From positions 1 to 26,673 of the forward strand of contig QANT01002527.1 in the NCBI GenBank assembly GCA_003254885.1: 26,673 nt of DNA. The letters are read 5' to 3'. The stretch comes from Purshia tridentata (Eukaryota; Streptophyta; Magnoliopsida; Rosales; Rosaceae). Positions within the stretch are counted from its first letter, which is position 1. Each line of letters opens with the position of its first letter. Under the pieces are notes generated by a model. That model did no database searches, was not told where the DNA came from, and saw only the letters and a program-made list of their open reading frames with translations. Shown piece after piece: positions 10,301 through 18,366 of the stretch. The position numbers were made by a program, and so were the translations under genes.

Positions 10301-11370
10301 TTCTCATTATGTTTTGGATCTGCAGAGTCCATGGCTGGTATGTTATTGTTCTGCAATGAAGCTATCAATACCTTGTTATGGATTTCTTACGCCTGTTTCC
10401 TATCTGAATCTTTTGTAGCCTTGGTTACTTTGAAGCATCTTCTTCTGAAGAATGTCAAGTGCCGAAATCTGTTAGAAAATGATGCTGGAGGTGGCTCTGT
10501 GTCCGGTTCTGTTGCAGTAAGCTTTCATTGCTACTCTTGTGCAAAAATATAACTATTTTCTTATTAATCAACCATGCATTGCGGTAATACTTGATATTTA
10601 GTGAATTGGAGCCCCCTGCCAGCTTATATTCCTGAAAACAAGTTTCTTAAAATATCCAAGTTCTTTTCATTTGGTTTAGCTGCTTAAGGAGTATGCGGAA
10701 TTCCTTTAATGATTCACCATATCTTCTATTGTTCTTAACATTTGTTTATTTATTTGTTTTATGTTTTATGTGATTTTGGTTTAGTATATATTGCATCATT
10801 AAGCTCTTACCCACATTATAGTGATGAATCTAACATCCTCCCTCTGATGCACAGAAATATCAACCATATGCTTCAGACCCCAATTTAAGTGGTGCTCTTG
10901 CTTCGGTACTTTGGGAACTCAACCTTCTATCCAAGCACTATCATCCAGCTGTCTCAAATATGTCTTCAAGTATATCAAGCATGAACACAGCTCATAATAA
11001 CCAGGTTTATCTATCCGCCATCTCTCCTCAACAAGCTTTCATGGACTTTTCCTTGGAGAGGCCAGAGTCTTTCAAGCCACAGAGTGACATGAAAAAATCA
11101 AATAACAAGAGGAAAAGAGGAAGTGGGTCAACTACTGTATCAGCTGGGATAGAGCCTTGTCCAGACACAAGTTCAGTTGATGAAGATGATGTGAGAAAGA
11201 AACTTTCTGCTCATTTCATGCTTCTTCGTGACATTAAGGAGAATCAGAGATTGAGGGCTCAGCTAGAAAGTACTACATCATCCATTCAGCTATACCAAGA
11301 GTTTGAGCAGCAAAAGAGAAAGGCTAAAAAGCCCAAAACCAAGAAAAAATCTTTGTCGACTGTCAAGTGA
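4376..11370 (+). CDS. NOC3: Nucleolar complex protein 3 homologue (Noc3p family), 13 coding exons, 847 aa
   Basis: Noc3 acts in the nucleolus and nucleoplasm with Noc2 in maturation and export of pre-60S ribosomes; yeast Noc3 also has a role in replication initiation. Exons: 4376-4536, 4980-5149, 5267-5466, 5902-6110, 6617-6719, 7076-7239, 7789-7927, 8517-8693, 8790-8926, 9159-9488, 10198-10337, 10419-10516, 10855-11370. Joined they total 2544 nt in one frame ending TGA. The protein has an acidic patch (about 20-33), a Lys/Arg-rich stretch (139-161), the Noc3 N-terminal domain (about 178-290), a second basic stretch in exon 8 (about 400-432, KNKKHKKRK), a CBF/Mak21 domain (about 490-740, including LWELNLLSKHYHP), and a basic tail ending KKPKTKKKSLSTVK, likely nuclear localisation signals. 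Length is close to other plant homologues, from memory. Each exon junction was chosen to keep frame and family-like sequence. Intron 7 has a GC donor and several donors are weak. Family call is firm; individual splice sites are predictions. Confidence 0.93.
7574..7703 (+). repeat. Degenerate ACATGTCAC / ACTTGTCAC repeats in NOC3 intron 6
   Basis: The phrases GACATGTC, GACTTGTCAC, ATACTTGTCACTT, ACACATGTCACTT, TACATGTCATGTCATG and GACACATG follow one another about every 15-30 bases, several preceded by GTGTTG. A looser version sits in intron 4 (about 6226-6250 and 6471-6530). It resembles decayed tandem GTGTC/GACAC-type repeats common in plant introns. Confidence 0.45.
7928..8516 (+). other. 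NOC3 intron 7, predicted GC-AG class
   Basis: Exon 7 ends ATTGAG and the intron starts GCATGAG; it ends CCGCAG before GTTTTCTTG. Joining there gives the continuous family-like protein HPDSIEVFLSLSFYEDL. Exon 7 reads into a TGA two codons past the boundary (GCA TGA), and no GT site near the boundary keeps frame. The three bases before the donor (GAG) and the G at intron position 5 fit the stronger-than-usual U1 pairing known for GC donors. Confidence 0.7.
9616..9659 (+). other. Potential G-quadruplex in NOC3 intron 10
   Basis: On the transcribed-sense strand, runs of G7 (9630-9636), G4 (9640-9643), G4 (9647-9650) and G5 (9655-9659) are separated by TGT, TGT and TTAA. Four runs of at least four G with loops of three or four bases is a textbook intramolecular quadruplex. 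GGGTTGGG lies just before it. A C/T-rich tract 270-320 bases downstream (about 9927-9975) could pair with it instead. Confidence 0.7.
9927..9975 (+). repeat. Pyrimidine tract in NOC3 intron 10
   Basis: Nearly pure C/T, with CTCCCCTCCTCC followed by TTCCCCTCC, then CTCACACTCACTCTCCCC. It lies over 200 bases before the acceptor at 10196-10197, so it is not the normal polypyrimidine tract of that splice site. Confidence 0.6.
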
Positions 11371-12275
11371 TATTTTTGGTCGTACCGAAATATCGCGAAT
11401 TTATCTTTTACAGCTGATAACAATAATTGTTTTGAACGATAAATTTTTGAAAGCCTTACCCTTGTATTAATGGATTTTATTAAGGATCTTACTATATGAG
11501 GAATTGAGTCGAGAAGATTTTCCTTGCCCAAGAGCAAAAGAAATGTCATGGCTCATGCATTTTAACTAAGATTTTTTATTTTCAAAATTACAAATTCAAC
11601 ACTAACCATTATGATGCTTATCAACCAATATATATAAGTTATAACCATGAATATGCCTAAACAACTTTAAGAAATATCTAAAAGAGTGCTTATTGAATTT
11701 ATAAAATAAATGGGTAATTTAATTAAATAGTCCTTTTTAAATTTTAATACCCTTTAAATTTTTTTAACCCCCTCTTCTAAAATTTTACATTTTTAACTTT
11801 TTGTGTGAAATGTCCATAACACCCTTCATATAAAACTTAACTTTTTATTGGTTAAGGATGTATACAAACCAAAACAACATTTTTTTATGTCCCAACTATT
11901 TTTTTGGTACAATGGCGGCCTAAACCAAAATACGGATTTAAAATTAAACAAAAAATTTGGAAACCTAATTTATGTGCCATCAATTTATTAATTTGATATC
12001 ATATTTTTTAGTATTTTAATTTTGTATAAAATGTAATTTATGAAAACTATGTAAATTGGAAAAATATTAGGACAAATAGTATTTTAACTAGCTAGGAAAG
12101 CACAAGCAAATGAATAGTGGGGATTTCAGTTACATTTGGAGTTCACATATATGACATAAGTGGGGTCTAAAGTCTCACCCATATCTCTTCATGGGGCCAG
12201 CGCATAGCCACAAATATATGGGTGATGCTAATTAACTTCAGCCCATGCCAACTCTTCAGCTAGTAAACTCAGGAT
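11371..12275. other. NOC3 3' region and intergenic DNA leading to the SBPase promoter
   Basis: No gene is seen. The first 100-200 bases should hold the NOC3 3' UTR, but no AATAAA is evident. From about 11710 to 11830 there are T-rich and C-run phrases such as TAAATTTTTTTAACCCCCT, which resemble the terminus of the MULE-like element at the left of the window; this could be a decayed relative or chance. AAATATCT, the short form of the circadian evening element, occurs at 11672-11679. Confidence 0.5.
12176..12224. repeat. Inverted repeat in the SBPase upstream region
   Basis: CACCCATAT (12176-12184) and ATATGGGTG (12216-12224) are perfect 9-base inverted copies 31 bases apart, about 205-255 bases before the SBPase start codon. 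The spacing of roughly four helical turns centre to centre would put both copies on one face of the DNA. Confidence 0.5.
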
Positions 12276-12277
12276 GT

Positions 12278-12287
12278 GCCACGTGGC
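12278..12287 (+). promoter_or_regulatory. G-box in SBPase promoter
   Basis: GCCACGTGGC is a perfect palindrome around CACGTG, and CCACGTGGCA matches the G-box known from light-regulated rbcS promoters, bound by bZIP (GBF, HY5) and bHLH (PIF) factors. It sits about 20 bases before the TATA box and 143 before the start codon. This fits light-induced expression of a Calvin-cycle gene. Confidence 0.75.
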
Positions 12288-12305
12288 AAAACACAATTAG
12301 CTGGT

Positions 12306-12312
12306 TATATAT
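12306..12312 (+). promoter_or_regulatory. TATA box of SBPase
   Basis: TATATAT lies about 120 bases before the ATG, so transcription should begin near 12335-12345 with a leader of about 90 bases. It is the best TATA candidate between the G-box and the start codon. Confidence 0.55.
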
Positions 12313-12344
12313 CTACAATATATCCTCACACATTCCAAGTTCCC

Positions 12345-12380
12345 ATGCCCAAAGAAAGTAATAGATTGAAAGTGTACTAA
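12345..12380 (+). other. Possible 11-codon upstream ORF in SBPase leader
   Basis: An ATG at 12345 opens MPKESNRLKVY and stops at TAA (12378-12380), 49 bases before the main start. Whether it is transcribed depends on the exact start site, predicted within a few bases of it. The context around the ATG is not strong. Confidence 0.3.
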
Positions 12381-12429
12381 GAAGCAAGAGGCTTTGAAGA
12401 GAGCATTAGCTAGCTCTTGCAATCAAGCT

Positions 12430-14816
12430 ATGGAGACAGGTGTTGCATGCTATGCCAGGGGAGCTTTCCCTCGTAATGTTTCATCTCAGCATTCCACCTC
12501 TTTAGTGTCTCCAGCATCCATCTCTCCATCTTTCAATTCTAAGGTACTAACACTTTTGGAGCTTTGAACATTATTTTGGTACATACATAATACCACATAC
12601 TCTTTATCAAGTTATTGCAAATTGCTGCTTAAGAATACCAATATATAATGGACTTGTTGTTTTGACATGTGTAATGGATGAATTATTCATGACAGGTTTT
12701 GAGAAAAAGCTCTCTATTTGGGGAATCGTTAAGTGTGGTGCCAAAGTCATCCCTTCGAGTTTTGAAGGCAAAGAACAGTTCCATTGTACCCAGATGTGAA
12801 ATTGGGGATAGTCTGGTAAGATAAAAATATGCATTTGTTATTTCATAAAACTGGCTTGAGAAACAGAGTTGAAGAACCAGAGTATATAGGCTTTATGGAG
12901 CTTAAATTTGGATGGAAGTTATTTGAATTAATGTGCGATTGTAGGAAGAATTCCTAACAAAGGCAACCCCAGATAAGGGATTGATCAGTTTGTTGATATC
13001 AATGGGAGAAGCAATAAGGACCATTGGGTTCAAAGTGAGGACAGCTTCATGTGGAGGAACAGCATGTGTCAATTCCTTTGGAGATGAGCAGCTGGCTGTG
13101 GATATGCTTGCTGATAAGCTTCTCTTTGAGGTCAGACTTAATCTATATACTATGATGAACTAATTCACCTCTTGTTTAATTTGAGGAGGGGCTTATTCAC
13201 ATTTCAAGTCAATAGACCATATTTTTGTGCTGCTACTGGCTTCTATAAAACCCATAAACCCAAAATAATGGTAGGTTTGTGTGCCAGTGTGTGTGTGAAA
13301 TGTTTCCTGACATTGATGACTTATGAGAAAGTTTGAAATTTGCAGAAATGTAGCTTTTTATGCGATTAATGCTAAATGAATCGTATTTTTGTACTTGATT
13401 AGCTACCGCATTATGCAGCAAGCAATAATGTGTCTATAACAATCGGTCATAATTGGTGTAACAAGTAACTCTCACATGCCACATAGTGTGGTCTATTTAT
13501 GCATGTTACAATCAGAAGTCACTTCTCCCATATTGATTTCCATCTTTCAACATCTAGGCTTTAACTTACTCGCACGTCTGCAAGTATGCTTGTTCTGAAG
13601 AAGTTCCTGAGCTCCAAGACATGGGAGGCCCAGTTGAAGGTCTGCTATTATATGGAAATTTATACATCCATTTCAGTACTCAATATTAGAACATTGTACC
13701 TTTCAAAAGGGATGACTGAAAAGGTTACTTACATGTTAGTCATAACATGAACAGGTGGATTCAGTGTTGCTTTTGATCCACTTGATGGCTCCAGCATCGT
13801 CGACACAAATTTCACAGTAGGGACTATTTTTGGGGTGTGGCCAGGAGATAAGTTAACCGGGATAACAGGAAGAGATCAAGTTGCTGCAGCCATGGGGATT
13901 TACGGGCCTCGAACCACGTATGTTCTTGCTGTTAAAGGCTTCCCTGGCACGCATGAGTTCCTTCTTCTTGATGAAGGTTTGGTTTCAATGACGAATTAAA
14001 TTCCACATTATAAAGTTGTTATCCAGAAATGATTAATTGGTCAGACCACTTTTATGATAACTTTTAATTGAGAAATTGTAATGCATGGGTTCACTTTTAT
14101 GATTAATTGGTCAGGCCACTCTGTTGACAATCTTTTCTATATGCATTGGTAAGGAAAATGGCAACATGTCAAGGAGACAACAGAAATTGGTGAAGGAAAG
14201 CTATTCTCTCCTGGAAATTTGAGAGCCACATTTGACAACCCTGACTACAACAAGGTCAACTATGATTTCCTAAATTTCATTTTACTGATCTTTTGGAAAA
14301 CTACTACTACTACTACTAGTACTATAAATACTAATGGGGATATATATTTCTTGAATTGTCATATTTTACAGCTGATTGACTACTATTTGAAAGAGAAGTA
14401 CACATTGAGATACACTGGAGGAATGGTTCCAGATGTTAACCAGGTATTTTTTGCGTAGCCTAACACCATTCAAATTGTCTGAGTTTAGTAGCAAACTTAA
14501 TAATTTGATCCTTAAAATTATGTCTGATTTTCAGATTATTGTAAAAGAGAGGGGTATCTTCACTAATGTGATATCCCCAACTACAAAGGCAAAGCTAAGA
14601 CTGTTGTTTGAGGTAGCTCCATTGGGGTTATTGGTTGAGAATGCTGGAGGGTACAGTAGTGATGGTCACCAGTCTGTGCTGGACAAGGTGATTGTCAATC
14701 TTGATGATCGAACTCAAGTTGCTTATGGATCGAAGAATGAGATTGTCCGCTTTGAAGAAACTCTATACGGATCCTCCAGGCTCAAGGGAGCTGTGCCTGT
14801 TGGAGCTGCTGCTTAG
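12430..14816 (+). CDS. SBPase: Sedoheptulose-1,7-bisphosphatase, chloroplast precursor, 8 exons, 392 aa
   Basis: Hydrolyses sedoheptulose-1,7-bisphosphate to sedoheptulose-7-phosphate in the stroma, an irreversible step of ribulose bisphosphate regeneration in the Calvin cycle. Exons: 12430-12543, 12696-12815, 12945-13130, 13558-13639, 13755-13976, 14154-14254, 14372-14443, 14535-14816; the frame is continuous to TAG. The Ser/Arg-rich, acid-poor N-terminus (about 1-70, [11 protein letters not shown]) is a chloroplast transit peptide. Cys114 and Cys119 in SCGGTAC are the disulfide pair reduced by thioredoxin. CSEE (152-155), DPLDGSS (175-181, with Asp175 and Asp178) and KLRLLFE (319-325, Glu325) match the metal and active-site residues of the FBPase superfamily; [11 protein letters not shown] (289-299) binds the sugar phosphate. 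[19 protein letters not shown] identifies SBPase rather than FBPase, whose redox cysteines sit in a different loop. Length agrees with other plant SBPases (about 390 aa). The promoter carries a G-box. No defects are seen, so it should be functional. Confidence 0.96.
14029..14120 (+). repeat. Direct repeat in SBPase intron 5
   Basis: The 22-base phrase beginning ATGATTAATTGGTCAG and ending CCACT occurs at 14029-14050 and again at 14099-14120, with one difference (A/G). The period is 70 bases and CACTTTTATGAT also recurs. The second copy ends about 33 bases before the exon 6 acceptor, so the duplication may have duplicated branch-point sequence. Confidence 0.7.
14301..14318 (+). repeat. (CTA)6 microsatellite in SBPase intron 6
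   Basis: Six uninterrupted CTA units within the intron at 14255-14371. Confidence 0.85.
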
Positions 14817-15543
14817 TCTCACAACATCTTCAATCTTTTCTCTGTTCTTTATTTTTGGGAGAAAAGTTTAAGCTATATGTTTCCAATTAGTGTTTTGAAA
14901 TTAGAGACACAAGGTTGAATTTGTATATTAAGGGGTATCAATCAATGTAAAAATTGTTGAAATCATTGATTGAAGATTCAGCTACCAGAGAGTTATGTAT
15001 GGATATTAGTGCACATGAAAAGTAAGTATATAATGATGCAAGGTTTTGTGAGTGTTTATGTGCCAAGAATAATTCAATAATTCCAATTTGTTTTTTCTTG
15101 ACACACCTACATTTAGGTTGAGAAAGGGTTTACAGATAAAAGAGTGACTATATATCTATATATTGCATATTATGTATTGAGCACTCTGTTAATGTAGCTA
15201 TATAGTAATGTTTTCATATATTGTGCACTTGGTACAAAACAAACGTCTCTACGATACACACAGCGTCTGCATAAATCGTGTACTAACGAAAGAAGACCCG
15301 AAAACCTTGGAAATTTTGCAGTTAAGCTCGCCAAGAAGAAGAGTACTGTTTATGCAGAGTAACAGGACAGTGGATTTGGAATGTTGAAGCAAATGCAGGA
15401 CACATTGTTGTCTAGTAGAGAACAAGATGTCACTGCAGGTACTTTGGTTTTGGGCCTCTGGCCACTATTGTACCAAACCCATTACGTGTATGTAGGCTGC
15501 CATGCAGCCCATGTAATTAACATTCAAGCACAAATGAACACAT

Positions 15544-15598
<55 letters not shown>

Positions 15599-16589
15599 GG
15601 TGGTTTCCTTATACATGTGTACATTAATAGACTATATATATGTACAACACCAAGTCCCTTAGTAGTCAGTAGCAGCATGTGTTGGAACATATATAGCGGG
15701 CAATGCCAAATCCAGTTGCTAGCTATTTAAAGAAAAACTGTCAACATTATTAGCAAAAATAATTAATCAGTTGTTTTTTATAATTCAGAAGTCTTAGCCT
15801 TTTATGATTAATGTAGTCTAGTTTGTAGGTAGATGCCATCCATACACATATAAATTAACCTATATATTACTAAGATATATAAAGGTGAGCAACTGCATGT
15901 GATGATATATGGAGTACTCAAAACTCCTTTCCAAAATTGTTGTGTTCAGTAGAACTCATGTTCTATATGCAATTAATGAAGCTAGATTAATATTCGATCT
16001 GAATTAATAAATCCGCAGCAAAAATACTTGGCTTCTCAAAAACCAAATACTATGCATGTGCTTCTCATTACTACTCCACCACCAGAGATGACTATGGCTT
16101 CTCCAAAGCCATGTGCACCACCAACAATACATATGTATGCACAAAATAATTAATTACAAGACCAAATATGCAGTTTCAAATATTCTATATTTAAATTATG
16201 CCGGCTCATCATAAGGTGTGAACTCGGCCGGCATTTATTTTCATACCTGCACTGCAGCCTCAATTAATACACAATACTATATCTGGTTGACAATGGACCG
16301 GAATTATATATACGTGAATTATACAACACAAATTAAAGAAGATATGAACGCGTTGGACTACGAATTAATGAGTCAAAACTTCAAATGATGAACTCCCCCC
16401 TTAAATCCAATGGTAGGTTTGCCAACTTTCGTGGAAGTTATGATCAATCATAATTAAATTCAGTAGTATGACTTGAACATCAAGTTTTTCATTTTAATTT
16501 AGTTCATCTATTTCTTGTCTATATTTTATTTTTTAAACTAACTATTTTATTGTTACAAGTGTGAAATAATTATATATATCTATATATAG
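14817..16589. other. SBPase 3' region and start of a long intergenic stretch
   Basis: The SBPase 3' UTR probably ends within about 200 bases, but no clear AATAAA is seen. Bases 15245-15440 are less AT-rich and exon-like (splice-like TTGCAG and CAG/GTACTT edges) but frame-broken, with no family recognised. The remainder is AT-rich with stops in every frame. An 8-base inverted repeat ATGCCGGC / GCCGGCAT (16198-16205, 16227-16234) stands out in otherwise AT-rich DNA. Confidence 0.5.
15549..15597 (+). repeat. (AG)24 microsatellite
   Basis: About 49 uninterrupted bases of AG, the longest simple repeat in the window and likely to vary in length between individuals. On the other strand it is a CT tract, the type bound by plant GAGA-binding (BBR/BPC) proteins. 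Confidence 0.95.
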
Positions 16590-16797
16590 AGGTCCCTTAT
16601 GTTGAGATATAAGGATCATCATTGTAAAAAATTAGACAAATCGAATATTGTTCCTAGTCATTTGATTAAAGAGTCTTCATTTCAAGTATTTACCGAATCA
16701 TTACTATGTTCATCTATTTATGCAATCACAATTAGATGTCTTAATTGTTTCTGATTTATCTAATTTTTTACAATGATGATCTTTGTATAAAGACTTA
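16590..16797. mobile_element. Miniature inverted-repeat element (MITE), about 208 bp
   Basis: Bases 16612-16642 and the reverse complement of 16753-16783 match at 29 of 31 positions (core GATCATCATTGTAAAAAATT). Weaker similarity runs outward to AGGTCCCTTAT on the left and the complement of ATAAAGACTT on the right, and a few bases inward. The middle is AT-rich and non-coding. Size and structure fit a MITE; superfamily and target-site duplication could not be assigned because the outermost bases are degraded. Confidence 0.65.
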
Positions 16798-16899
16798 GAA
16801 AATAAACAGTTTCGATCATGCAACTTACAAAGCGGATTGGAATTCAAAATCTATACTTCATTATATTTAAGATGAAGTATAACTCAATGGAAATGGTAT

Positions 16900-16924
16900 C
16901 TATATATATATATATATATATATA
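16900..16924. repeat. (TA)12 microsatellite
   Basis: About 25 bases of alternating T and A next to the MITE. Confidence 0.9.
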
Positions 16925-18323
16925 AGAAGATTAAAGTGTAAATAGCCTCATCGTTGTATATGTATGGTTTGTATGGGGAGGGTGGGCTTTTTTTTATATT
17001 TTAATTATTTGATTTTGTGATTATATATGGCTCTTAATGAGTGTGACCATATGATGTTATAAAAGACACGTGACACTTTATAATCAAAATATATAAACGA
17101 GAAGATGATCCAAATCCTTGACTAATTAATCATAAGATGAGGAGTAATATCACAAAAGACCACAAAGGCATCACCTCCATTCTTCTTTTATATATTATAC
17201 ATATGATTTGTCTTCAACACCACTTTGATTGGGTGCCTTATCTTGTAGCCGCAAAGGCAATTGTTAATCACACTTATTTTTCCTAGGATTCTTATAGGAT
17301 AAGTAGTTAAAGTTTTTTTTATTGACTACTAATAACATATTAATTTGATTTTTAATGATATTGTATATAATTAGTTCCAAAGTGTTTTGGGTGGTTAGGA
17401 TTAAAATTTGCTTATGCTGATCTGCAGACAGCATGGAAGCTAAAGGTTAGGAGGATTCTCTCACTAACTATTGTCAAAAATCTCTTTCTTAGCCACCAAC
17501 ATGCATGTCATTATAAGTATGCTTTAATTTGTAGGTATTTCGATTGGCTTTAATTAATTCTAATGTCACCTTTAAATTGTGCATATTCATACGTACATAT
17601 ATACTATTCATCCAAATTAATTTACCATATATACTATTCATATATAAATATATGGGACTAAAAACTTTATTGGAGAGTAGAAACATGTCTACAAATTAAG
17701 TTATTCAAATTTAGCACAGTGATTAATCATCCCATATCTAATTATAGAAACGATGGATGAGTAGTTTGATTACTTGCAAGACACCATGAATCTTGGATGT
17801 TTTTGAATCATGCATATATAATTATAGATGATCAACAAATATGATCAGATAAATGTGTAGAAATAGTATTACTCATAATATATATGCAGTTCAGCAAGCC
17901 GCCCCATATGTATATAAGCAGGCATGTGTAGGTATGTGCAGCAGTTGCAGTTGGGCAATCAGTTGGTAGCTGCTTATCTAGTGAAAATAACAAAATTTGC
18001 TGATGGAAGTCATGACTCATAGCTAATATTGGTCGTAGAAGATCTCATGCAATATTATAGTGAATATTAATAATGTAGTGGCTAGTAGTCCTGTGAACTG
18101 TGAACGTTGGCTACTATAGGCATGTGAGTCGTATCAGAAATAGGAGCTTTCGGAATTGACATTTCTTGGCTTTAATTTGTTCTACTACGTACAGGATCTG
18201 CCTTTTTCTCGGTTCTTGGTTAATCATTTTCCATAAACAATTCAAAACATTAAGGCAGAAATACCTTGCCCAATTGGCTTACATACATATTCCCTGTGAA
18301 AATAATTACATGCACATCAGACA

Positions 18324-18366
18324 CAGAGAGAGAGAGAGAGAGGTTCAAATGTTCAAATGTTCAAAT
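18324..18366 (+). repeat. GA repeat followed by three tandem GTTCAAAT units
   Basis: A run of about nine AG units (about 18325-18342) is followed without a gap by three exact copies of GTTCAAAT (18343-18350, 18351-18358, 18359-18366). Confidence 0.9.

Noticed and set aside
15381-15662. 93-codon frame with an Arg-Glu repeat
   Set aside because: The RERERE part is simply the translated AG microsatellite; only its first 20 codons were kept as a possible exon remnant.
18343-18366. GGTTCAAAT, resembling a tRNA B box
   Set aside because: It is part of a triple GTTCAAAT tandem repeat; no acceptor or anticodon stem can be folded around it.
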